Notes under the pieces: model-generated
What the model was told of the DNA's origin: nothing
What the model saw: the letters and a program-made list of their open reading frames with translations, nothing else
The model's database searches: none
Part shown: positions 1 through 5,431 of the stretch, in pieces
Numbering within the stretch: position 1 is the stretch's first letter
Layout of the letters: each line of letters starts with the position of its first letter
Translations under genes and position numbers: made by a program
NCBI GenBank assembly: GCA_947853365.1
Contig: CANTWQ010000070.1
Location: 1-5,557, forward strand
Origin: an uncultured Bacilli bacterium
GTDB lineage: Bacteria; Bacillota_I; Bacilli_A; RF39; UBA660
DNA: 5,557 nucleotides
Reading direction: 5' to 3'

Positions 1-8
1 TTACACTC

Positions 9-31
9 AAAAAGCAGATTTCTCTGCTCTT
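9..31 (-). terminator. Intrinsic terminator downstream of tdk and the 15-codon ORF
   Basis: Read on the minus strand, AAGAGCAGA (31 to 23) pairs with TCTGCTTTT (18 to 10) around a GAAA tetraloop. This gives 9 pairs including one G-U, and the 3' side runs into five T residues. It lies only a few bases after the stop codon of the 15-codon ORF. On the plus strand the same stem is followed within a few bases by another T-rich stretch, so it could also serve a converging gene to the left of the window. The core stem is short, so its strength is probably moderate. Confidence 0.65.
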
Positions 32-37
32 ACTTTT

Positions 38-85
38 TTATTTTCGGACAGCCTCCCCCAGGGCTTGATTTTTTCGTTGTTTCAT
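38..85 (-). CDS. Possible 15-residue small ORF / leader peptide
   Basis: This is an ATG-started ORF encoding MKQRKNQALGEAVRK, ending in TAA. It is preceded by AGGAG (100 to 96) with a 10-base spacer, which is a convincing ribosome binding site. The peptide is basic, with five K/R residues and one E, and has no hydrophobic segment. It lies between tdk and a hairpin terminator that begins six bases after its stop codon, so a ribosome at the stop would physically cover the base of the hairpin. That layout resembles leader peptides that control read-through into a following gene, here outside the window. I do not recognise the peptide. It could equally be a chance ORF or the remnant of a longer gene. 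Translation and function are both inference. Confidence 0.35.
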   Translation of the reverse strand: MKQRKNQALGEAVRK

Positions 86-102
86 AAGGTTTTCACTCCT
101 AT

Positions 103-125
103 TCTGATATATTTATTTTATCAGA
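103..125. repeat. 7-bp inverted repeat in the tdk downstream region
   Basis: TCTGATA and TATCAGA form perfect 7-base arms around a 9-base A/T-only centre. There is no T-run after it on the minus strand, so it does not look like a terminator. It lies just upstream of the ribosome binding site of the 15-codon ORF and overlaps a possible extended -10 element (TGATAAAAT, 123 to 115). It could be an operator or a weak RNA hairpin, but in DNA this AT-rich chance is a real alternative. Confidence 0.35.
115..123 (-). promoter_or_regulatory. Weak candidate extended -10 promoter for the 15-codon ORF
   Basis: TGATAAAAT fits the extended -10 pattern TGnTATAAT with one mismatch in the hexamer. No acceptable -35 element is seen at 16 to 18 bases upstream. 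If real, transcription would start shortly before the AGGAG of the small ORF. Read-through from tdk is at least as likely. Confidence 0.2.
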
Positions 126-145
126 TTTCAGAGGAAAATACTAGT

Positions 146-772
146 CTATTTTTGAGTTGGATATAAACTTTTTTGGATCAGTTTTAATGTTTTGGGATCC
201 TCTTCTTTGGCGTTTTGATAACATTTGGCACAGAGTGAAAGATAGGATACTCCTTCTTTCTGATCAATTAAGACTTGATTTCCTTCTGTTTGCATCTTAT
301 GATTGATAAATCGTGCGACGAATCTAGCTTTTTCACCACATGGACAAATGGTTTCTAACTCTTCTAGACGATCGGCAAGTTCTAATAAGCGAATACTTCC
401 TGGAAAGCCATGGGTTAAAAAATCCGTTCTTAAGCCATAACAATATACTTGAATTTGTAAACGATGGGCAATATCTGAAAATTCTTCTACTTGAAAAGGC
501 TCTAAAAATTGGGCTTCATCGACATAAAGTCTTTTACACTCTAGATAATTTTCTTTGACCAATTGTAATGGGTGTTCCGTTTTTTTTAAGAGATGATCGA
601 CTTCTCTAGATATCCCTAAACGTGATACAATTTTTCTTTCACCTTTGGTATCAATTTCTGGTTTCAAAACGGCGACTTTTAAATTCCTTTCTTCTAAATT
701 ATAAGCATCTTGCAACAATCCCGTCGTTTTTCCGGAATTCATTGCTCCATAATAAAATACAAGATTTGCCAT
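146..772 (-). CDS. tdk: Thymidine kinase (type II)
   Basis: A cytoplasmic salvage enzyme that phosphorylates thymidine to dTMP with ATP. Numbered from the first in-frame Met (781), residues 12-19 GAMNSGKT form the P-loop. DEAQFL at 88-93 holds the Walker B aspartate and the likely catalytic base E89. GLRTDF at 116-121 is a family motif of the substrate domain. A zinc site is formed by C146, C148, C184 and C187. I prefer the start at Met4 (772): AGGA at 785-782 then has a 9-base spacer, whereas it abuts the ATG at 781. The resulting N-terminus MANLVFYYGAMNSGKT also matches the E. coli style MAQLYFYY. The product is 208 residues, normal for the family. The MNSGKT/DEAQF/GLRTDF signature is of the E. 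coli and streptococcal type rather than the Bacillus subtilis type. It starts 17 bases after xerC and is probably cotranscribed with it. Confidence 0.95.
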   Translation of the reverse strand: MANLVFYYGAMNSGKTTGLLQDAYNLEERNLKVAVLKPEIDTKGERKIVSRLGISREVDHLLKKTEHPLQLVKENYLECKRLYVDEAQFLEPFQVEEFSDIAHRLQIQVYCYGLRTDFLTHGFPGSIRLLELADRLEELETICPCGEKARFVARFINHKMQTEGNQVLIDQKEGVSYLSLCAKCYQNAKEEDPKTLKLIQKSLYPTQK

Positions 773-781
773 AACTACCAT

Positions 782-785
782 TCCT
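782..785 (-). promoter_or_regulatory. Ribosome binding site that decides the tdk start
   Basis: AGGA follows an A-rich run in the xerC-tdk gap. It directly touches the ATG at 781, which is too close for initiation, and lies 9 bases before the ATG at 772. The start at 772 is therefore favoured. Confidence 0.6.
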
Positions 786-789
786 TTTT

Positions 790-1701
790 TTATTTTTTTG
801 CCCGTGGATGGGCAGATCGATAGATTTCTTTTAAACGATCATTGGTGACGTGAGTATAGATTCCGGTTGTCGATATGCTTTCATGGCCAAGTAATTCTTG
901 GACGGTGACTAAGTTACACCCCTCATTTAATAGTTCGGTTGCAAAGCTATGTCGTAACATATGTGGGGATATTTTCTTTTGTAAGTCGGTATGAGAAATA
1001 ACTTCATTTAAAATCAATTCGACACTTCTGGTTGACATCGAGCCATCTTTTCTTTGGCCAGGAAATAAGTAAGGATTCTGTTTGCCATCGAATAGTTCTT
1101 TTCTTCCGGAATTTAAAAACATTTTCAAGATACGATCTGCTTCCGTCGAATAAAAAACAATGCGCATTTTTTTGCCTTTGCCTAAGATACGTATTTTTCG
1201 TTCACTCATACTGATATCTTGCAGCCGTATCGATACTAATTCTGAAACACGAACGCCGGTTGCAAATAACATTTCTAATAGCAAACGATCCCTTTGTCCT
1301 TTGGCTGTTTTTAAATCTGGTACTTGAAAGAGTGTTTCTAGTTCATTATAATGAAAAAACTTTGGTAATCGTTTTTCGTGTTTTGGTGCTTTGATATAGT
1401 AAAATACATTGTCCATAATGAGCTTTCTTCCTAACAAATATTGATAAAAGCCTCGTAAGGCACTGAGAGTTCTAGAAACACTGGTCGCTTTTTCTTTTTT
1501 GTCATCTGTTAAATACCGAATATATCCGCGTGCCTCTTGATAATTGATGGTAAGTAGATCGAGTTTTTGTTGTTTTAAATAAAGTGCATATTGTTTTAGT
1601 ACCGATTGATATCCCAAGACGGTTCGATCACTTTCATTTTTTTGATATTTTAAAAATTCTAGATATTCCTTCATCAACGCAGGAAGGGTTTCCAAAAGCA
1701 T
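790..1701 (-). CDS. xerC: Tyrosine recombinase, XerC/XerD family (XerC-like)
   Basis: A 303-residue site-specific recombinase, expected to act with a partner Xer protein at the dif site near the replication terminus to resolve chromosome dimers. An N-terminal SAM-like core-binding domain (about 8-95) is followed by the catalytic domain (about 113-300). All six catalytic residues are visible: R151 (GVRVSEL), K175 (GKGKK), H247 and R250 (PHMLRH), H273 (LGHESISTT) and the nucleophile Y282 (IYTHV). Their spacing matches E. coli XerD exactly, offset by three. Length and the HPRA C-terminus are typical of housekeeping Xer proteins rather than phage integrases. The ATG overlaps the upstream stop as TAATG, and GGAGG (1715-1711) lies inside the upstream gene, so translation is probably coupled. 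XerC rather than XerD is inferred from position downstream of topA, as in Bacillus, and from the G-x-RDR-x-LLE-x-L-x-ATG region. XerD remains possible. Confidence 0.88.
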   Translation of the reverse strand: MLLETLPALMKEYLEFLKYQKNESDRTVLGYQSVLKQYALYLKQQKLDLLTINYQEARGYIRYLTDDKKEKATSVSRTLSALRGFYQYLLGRKLIMDNVFYYIKAPKHEKRLPKFFHYNELETLFQVPDLKTAKGQRDRLLLEMLFATGVRVSELVSIRLQDISMSERKIRILGKGKKMRIVFYSTEADRILKMFLNSGRKELFDGKQNPYLFPGQRKDGSMSTRSVELILNEVISHTDLQKKISPHMLRHSFATELLNEGCNLVTVQELLGHESISTTGIYTHVTNDRLKEIYRSAHPRAKK

Positions 1702-2600
1702 TATTTTCGTCCTCCATGATAGCCTTGATCGTAATCAGAAAAGTTGAGTTGTTCGCCTTCCCATGAACGCTCTTCTTTGGTGATATTTTCTTCTGGAAGT
1801 ACTTCCCTTTCTACTTCCGGATGCTCAAACGGATCATTGGGATCAATCATAAATTCTGTAATAATGGGAGTGTTCTCATTTTCTATTTCTAGGGACTCTA
1901 TGCGATCTTCTTCAAGTAAAATATTGGGATATAAACGATGAAATTCTTTATTGGCGAAATAGAGGCCGCGAACTCTTTTATAACTATCGCCAAAGTATTG
2001 AAAGACATTTTGTAAGGTTTTTCGCTTTTGTTCTTGCATCTGACTTTGTTCAAAATCCGAAACGACCTCCCCTTTTAAAGCACGATAATGGAAGGGATAT
2101 TCGTGTAGTAAACGAAGTAAATCCTGTTTTAAAAAGTTAGAGTGCATTAAAAAGTTTCGATAGGTTTTGTTTTCAAAATCGATAAATAAATGACTGACCA
2201 TATCGACCAAGCTTTGACTGATGCGTGCTTCGTTTCGATCTTTTAACATAAAGTTCGTTAAATAAAAATCATCTTGATAAGCAATCGATAAGGAAATTGG
2301 TTTTTTCCTTTTACTGGGGGAATAAGTAATTTCGACATTTCCTTCCGAAAGGATCAATAATCCTTGTCTTTTACATTCCCGTAATAATTCTTTTTTATCT
2401 TTAAATTTGGTCGTAAAGAAATCAAGATTAGATAAACAACTCTTTGCTTCTAATTTCCCGTTTCGATCCTTAATCGGAATTACCACTGGTTTCTTTGTAA
2501 CATCCGTGATTACCATTTGATAACGTCGTGGTGAAAATTCTTTCTCGGGTCTAGCAATCGTATATTTTTCTCCAAATAGAGTTACTGTTTCTTTTTCCAC
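1701..2600 (-). CDS. Unrecognised conserved-looking protein with acidic C-terminal tail
   Basis: I do not recognise this 299-residue protein. It starts with GTG, supported by AGGAGG 8 bases upstream. No signal peptide or membrane segment is seen, so it is probably cytoplasmic. Residues 1-220 are mixed and rich in Lys/Arg, including KRKKP at 97-101. A probably helical section (about 120-215) carries many aromatic residues. The last 70 residues (230-299) contain 22 Asp/Glu against 6 Lys/Arg and several prolines, so this tail is probably disordered. Its only Trp is W280. No nucleotide-binding loop, helicase, nuclease or zinc motif is evident. It lies between topA and xerC and is coupled to xerC by a TAATG overlap, in the slot that trmFO occupies in B. 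subtilis, but nothing in it resembles that flavoprotein. A role linked to DNA topology or recombination is suggested by position only. Coding status is strong; function is unknown. Confidence 0.85.
   Translation of the reverse strand: MEKETVTLFGEKYTIARPEKEFSPRRYQMVITDVTKKPVVIPIKDRNGKLEAKSCLSNLDFFTTKFKDKKELLRECKRQGLLILSEGNVEITYSPSKRKKPISLSIAYQDDFYLTNFMLKDRNEARISQSLVDMVSHLFIDFENKTYRNFLMHSNFLKQDLLRLLHEYPFHYRALKGEVVSDFEQSQMQEQKRKTLQNVFQYFGDSYKRVRGLYFANKEFHRLYPNILLEEDRIESLEIENENTPIITEFMIDPNDPFEHPEVEREVLPEENITKEERSWEGEQLNFSDYDQGYHGGRK
1711..1715 (-). promoter_or_regulatory. xerC ribosome binding site inside the upstream gene
   Basis: GGAGG with a 9-base spacer to the xerC ATG. It is made from the Gly-Gly codons near the C-terminus (GGRK) of the preceding gene. 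Together with the TAATG overlap it suggests translational coupling. Confidence 0.75.
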
Positions 2601-2615
2601 AGGATCAACCTCCTG
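2600..2615 (-). promoter_or_regulatory. Strong ribosome binding site within a small inverted repeat, GTG start
   Basis: AGGAGG (2614-2609) sits 8 bases before the GTG start codon and is followed by TTGATC, giving a long match to the anti-Shine-Dalgarno region. CAGGA (2615-2611) is complementary to TCCTG (2604-2600), whose last G is the first base of the GTG. A 5-bp hairpin with a 6-base loop could therefore mask part of both the ribosome binding site and the start codon. Confidence 0.6.
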
Positions 2616-2620
2616 AAAAT

Positions 2621-2649
2621 ATTATAACAAAAAAAAGAAATCATACCAA
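2621..2649 (-). promoter_or_regulatory. Candidate SigA-type promoter for the 299-residue gene, xerC and tdk
   Basis: The -35 is TTGGTA (2649-2644, four of six consensus bases), followed by a 17-base spacer and a perfect -10 TATAAT (2626-2621). The -35 overlaps the last codons and stop of topA. A start about seven bases after the -10 falls near 2614, giving a leader of only about 14 bases that begins at the Shine-Dalgarno sequence. The position at the head of a tight three-gene cluster supports it. The T-rich spacer raises the chance of coincidence. Confidence 0.6.
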
Positions 2650-2664
2650 TGGTTTCTTTTCTTT
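2629..2664 (-). terminator. Intrinsic terminator overlapping the topA stop codon
   Basis: On the minus strand AAAGAAAAGAAA (2664-2653) pairs with TTTCTTTTTTTT (2640-2629), giving 12 pairs with one G-U. A C-A mismatch, a CAT/ATG inner stem and a TGGT loop close the hairpin. The T-run forms the 3' arm and tail. The topA TGA (2643-2641) is inside the hairpin, so a ribosome finishing topA would interfere with folding. The stem is almost all A-T pairs, so efficiency is uncertain and read-through is plausible. Confidence 0.45.
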
Positions 2665-4680
2665 CACATAATCACAATGACTACAACGTACTTGATTATT
2701 TTTTAAGACGAGCAGTTGATGGCATTCCGGGCAAATTTCGCCGGTTGGCATATCCCATACGGCAACACTACATTTCGGATATTGGTTGCATCCATAAAAG
2801 ATTTTCCCTTTACGGGTTTTCTTTTCGATGATTTTTCCTCCACAAACAGGACAATCACAAATTTCTTTGACCGTGGTTGGTTCCTTTTTGATATATTTGC
2901 ATGTGGGATAATTACTACATGCCACAAATTCGCCATACTTTCCTTTGCGAATGACCAAAGGACTGCCACATTCTGGGCAAGACTCTCCGGTTTCTTTTGG
3001 TTTTTCTTTTTCCATCGTTCCAAATGCCTTTTCGACACACGGTTCAAATTCATCATAGAATTCCCGAAGTACTTTGATTGAATCCATTTTTCCTTCGGCG
3101 ATTTCATCTAATTCGTGCTCCATGTTGGCCGTATATTTGACGTTAATGATATGGGAGAAGGCTTCTTGTAATTTATCTGTCGTTTTGATGCCGATTTCGG
3201 TTGGAACAAATTTCTTATCCTCTAATGTGACATAGCCACGGCTTTTGATGGTATCGATAATCGTCGCATACGTCGAAGGTCGACCGATGCCCAATTCTTC
3301 TAGTTCTTTGATCAGTTTTGCTTCCGTATACCGGGCAGGTGGCTGGGTGAAATGTTGTTTCTTTTCTATATCTTCGGTCGTTAATACTTCACCTTTTTCA
3401 TGAAGTGGTAAGATATTTTCTTCGCCACTTTCATACACCCCATAAACTTTCATATAACCATCGAAAATTTGTACTTGACCGTTTGCTTTAAAATGATAAT
3501 CATTGTCATCTAAGACGATCGTTGTTGCTTCAAAACTAGCATCTTTCATGAGGGATGCCAAGCTGCGGCAATAAATCAAACGATACAATTTCTCTTCATC
3601 CGCGGTTAAGAACTTCTTCATCTCATCTGGCGTTCTTAAAATCGAAGTTGGACGGATAGCCTCGTGAGCATCTTGGACATTTTCTTGCTTTTTCCTTTTT
3701 TTCACACTTCCAATATAATGCTTACCATAGGTTTCTTCAATATAATGATAAGTGCTTCCAATAAAAGAATCCGATAAACGTATGGAATCCGTACGCATAT
3801 AAGTAATTAACCCTACCGTTTCGGTTCCAATATCAATTCCTTCGTATAATTTTTGGGCAAGACTCATCGTCTTTTTGGCTGGGAAACCAAGTTTTAAGGA
3901 AGCTTCTTGTTGCAAAGTCGACGTGATAAAGGGCGGTTTGGCCTTTCTGTTTTTCTTTTTCTTACTAATGTCTAGAATCGTAAAGTTGTGGGTAAGTTGT
4001 TCTAAGACATGATCGGCTTCGGCTTCCTTTTTTAGTTCGATTTTGTCTTTCCCATGTTCGAATAATTCCGCATCCATATCTGGAAAATGGGCGGTAATGG
4101 TCCAATACTCTTCCTTTTGAAAGGCAGCGATTTCTCGTTCACGATCGACAATCAATTTTAAAGCGACGCTTTGCACTCGACCTGCGGATTTACCACCCGT
4201 TTTTTGTTGCATCAATTTACTTAAACGAAAGCCGATGATACGATCTAAAATCCGTCTAGTTTCTTGACTATGTACTAAGTCTTCATCGATTTTTCGTGGG
4301 TGTTCAAATGCTTCTAGTACTTTATCTTTGGTAATTTCATGAAATAAAACGCGTTCATATTTTTGGTTAGGAATTGCTAAAGCATCCTTCAAATGCCAGG
4401 AAATCGCCTCTCCTTCTCGGTCTGGGTCGGTTGCAAGATATCCTTCATCCGCATTTTTTACTTGCTTTTTTAAATCGCGAATCAAGTTTCCTTTTCCCGG
4501 AATGGCAATATAATTCGGTTCAAAATTATGATCGACATCGACACCGAGACCAAATTTACCAGTCGTTGCTAAATCTCTGATATGACCTTTGCTCGATACG
4601 ACATGGTATCCTTTTCCTAAATACTTTTCGATAGTTTTACTTTTACTTGGAGATTCCACAATCACTAATTTTTCTGACAT
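2641..4680 (-). CDS. topA: DNA topoisomerase I (type IA)
   Basis: Relaxes negative supercoils by passing one DNA strand through a transient break in the other, acting on the nucleoid. The 679 residues are close to the size of the Bacillus enzyme. The Toprim domain (about 3-115) shows E9 in IVESPSK and the metal-binding acidic cluster D85, D87, E89 in DPDREGEA. The gate and DNA-binding domains follow, with SAGRVQSVAL from 165, the nucleophile Y294 and its partner R296 in ITYMRTDS, DAHEAIRPT at 337-345 and GIGRPSTYA from 464. Three C-terminal zinc ribbons are intact: C568/C571/C588/C594, C610/C613/C631/C637 and C650/C653/C666/C669. The ATG has AAAGGAAG (4694-4687) just upstream and its own promoter. 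In B. subtilis dprA lies directly upstream and trmFO downstream; neither is present here, and rnhB is the upstream neighbour. Confidence 0.98.
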   Translation of the reverse strand: MSEKLVIVESPSKSKTIEKYLGKGYHVVSSKGHIRDLATTGKFGLGVDVDHNFEPNYIAIPGKGNLIRDLKKQVKNADEGYLATDPDREGEAISWHLKDALAIPNQKYERVLFHEITKDKVLEAFEHPRKIDEDLVHSQETRRILDRIIGFRLSKLMQQKTGGKSAGRVQSVALKLIVDREREIAAFQKEEYWTITAHFPDMDAELFEHGKDKIELKKEAEADHVLEQLTHNFTILDISKKKKNRKAKPPFITSTLQQEASLKLGFPAKKTMSLAQKLYEGIDIGTETVGLITYMRTDSIRLSDSFIGSTYHYIEETYGKHYIGSVKKRKKQENVQDAHEAIRPTSILRTPDEMKKFLTADEEKLYRLIYCRSLASLMKDASFEATTIVLDDNDYHFKANGQVQIFDGYMKVYGVYESGEENILPLHEKGEVLTTEDIEKKQHFTQPPARYTEAKLIKELEELGIGRPSTYATIIDTIKSRGYVTLEDKKFVPTEIGIKTTDKLQEAFSHIINVKYTANMEHELDEIAEGKMDSIKVLREFYDEFEPCVEKAFGTMEKEKPKETGESCPECGSPLVIRKGKYGEFVACSNYPTCKYIKKEPTTVKEICDCPVCGGKIIEKKTRKGKIFYGCNQYPKCSVAVWDMPTGEICPECHQLLVLKNNQVRCSHCDYVKEKKPLV

Positions 4681-4686
4681 AGTGCA

Positions 4687-4694
4687 CTTCCTTT
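4687..4694 (-). promoter_or_regulatory. topA ribosome binding site
   Basis: AAAGGAAG lies six bases before the topA ATG. It is a good but not perfect Shine-Dalgarno match and confirms the start at 4680, which gives the canonical N-terminus MSEKLVIVESPSK. Confidence 0.7.
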
Positions 4695-4703
4695 ACTTAT
4701 TCA

Positions 4704-4732
4704 TTTATACTAGACAATTTTATTCTTGTCAA
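4704..4732 (-). promoter_or_regulatory. Near-consensus SigA promoter of topA
   Basis: A perfect -35 TTGACA (4732-4727), an ideal 17-base spacer and -10 TATAAA (4709-4704, one mismatch). The predicted start near 4697 leaves a leader of about 17 bases, just enough for the ribosome binding site. It sits in the intergenic gap after the rnhB terminator, so topA is expected to be transcribed independently of rnhB. A 5-base inverted repeat (GACAA, 4730-4726; TTGTC, 4717-4713) overlaps the -35 and spacer and could be an operator. Confidence 0.85.
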
Positions 4733-4755
4733 TTGTTATTCTAATATATCATACG

Positions 4756-4784
4756 AAAAAAGCAGGATTTTTTCTTGCTTTTTT
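4756..4784 (-). terminator. Intrinsic terminator after rnhB
   Basis: An 11-bp stem pairs 4784-4774 with 4766-4756 (arms AAAAAAGCAAG and CCTGCTTTTTT on the minus strand, one G-U pair) around a 7-base A-rich loop. The descending arm ends in six T residues. It starts two bases after the rnhB stop codon and separates rnhB from the topA promoter. It is symmetric enough to work on the plus strand too, though no plus-strand gene is seen. Confidence 0.85.
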
Positions 4785-4786
4785 AT

Positions 4787-5431
4787 TTATTTTGATGATT
4801 TTTCCAATATCAAATCACAAACTGGATGAAACGTTTTACGATATTCCTCTAATACACCATAAGCTTTTAATTGTTCGATATGATACTTGGTTGGATATCC
4901 TTTATGTTTTCGAAACCCATATTGTGGGTATTTTTGATCAAGTTCATACATCATGTGATCTCTCGTTACTTTGGCGATGACACTGGCCGCGGCAATCGAA
5001 ACGCTTTTGGCATCTCCCTTGATGATCGAAGTTGATGGCATATCTAATTTCTCTAGTTTCATAGCATCGATTAACACATGCTCTGGTTTGATTTTACTTT
5101 TTTCGATTGCTTCATACATAGCCAATTTTGTTGCTTCATAAATGTTGACTTGATCGATGATGTGATTATCTTTCATTGCAATCGATACCGAAAGGGCTTG
5201 TTTCATAATATAATCATAGAACATTTCTCTCTTTTTCTCATTGAGTTTTTTTGAATCGGTCAATCCTTCTAAATAAAAGTCATGTGGTAAAATAACACAG
5301 GCAACAACAACTGGACCTACCAAAGGTCCTCTTCCTACTTCATCCACTCCTGCTACATAAGTGATGCCTTCCTCCCATAACATTCTCTCGTAAAGATATA
5401 AATCCACTTCTTGTTTATCCATAGATTTCAT
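4787..5431 (-). CDS. rnhB: Ribonuclease HII
   Basis: Cytoplasmic endonuclease that cuts the RNA strand of RNA-DNA hybrids and incises single ribonucleotides misincorporated in DNA. Its 214 residues lie within the family range. The catalytic acidic residues are visible: D30 and E31 in AGVDEVGRGPLVGPV, D122 in VLIDAM and D158 in KVTRDHMM. Other family blocks are LTDSKKL at 57-63, KGDAKSVSIAAASVIAKVTRD at 138-158 and the C-terminal HKGYPTKYH segment. The ATG at 5431 is served by GAGGAAGG (5450-5443) with an 11-base spacer; Met4 would be about 20 bases away and is less likely. The start overlaps the end of the upstream ORF by 17 bases in another frame, implying cotranscription and perhaps coupling. 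A strong terminator follows immediately. Confidence 0.97.
   Translation of the reverse strand: MKSMDKQEVDLYLYERMLWEEGITYVAGVDEVGRGPLVGPVVVACVILPHDFYLEGLTDSKKLNEKKREMFYDYIMKQALSVSIAMKDNHIIDQVNIYEATKLAMYEAIEKSKIKPEHVLIDAMKLEKLDMPSTSIIKGDAKSVSIAAASVIAKVTRDHMMYELDQKYPQYGFRKHKGYPTKYHIEQLKAYGVLEEYRKTFHPVCDLILEKSSK

Noticed and set aside
1..145. A longer gene downstream of tdk broken by frameshifts
   Set aside because: All minus-strand frames are stopped quickly and the segment holds a hairpin terminator. Only the 15-codon ORF has a ribosome binding site.
340..558. 72-codon plus-strand ORF opposite tdk
   Set aside because: Antisense to conserved thymidine kinase motifs with no recognisable product; a shadow frame.
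780..800. Possible frameshift or slippage at the A-rich run at the end of xerC
   Set aside because: The xerC frame already has a complete catalytic domain and a normal C-terminus before the run, so nothing needs a shift.
790..1701. Tyrosine recombinase as a sign of a phage, integron or integrative element
   Set aside because: Size, catalytic spacing, HPRA ending, operon coupling and the topA neighbourhood fit a housekeeping Xer protein. No attachment-site repeats, excisionase or phage genes are present.
2716..3081. 121-codon plus-strand ORF opposite the topA 3' end
   Set aside because: Antisense to a clearly coding, conserved domain. The Phe-rich product arises from the Lys-rich topA codons on the other strand.
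2703..3107. 134-codon minus-strand ORF in another frame of topA
   Set aside because: It lies wholly within the topA zinc-ribbon region, whose frame has intact CxxC motifs; the alternative product is a Lys/Ser-rich shadow with no ribosome binding site or motif.
4726..4980. 84-codon plus-strand ORF crossing the rnhB terminator
   Set aside because: It begins inside the topA promoter, runs through the hairpin and lies antisense to rnhB. The hydrophobic N-terminus is the translated terminator T-run.
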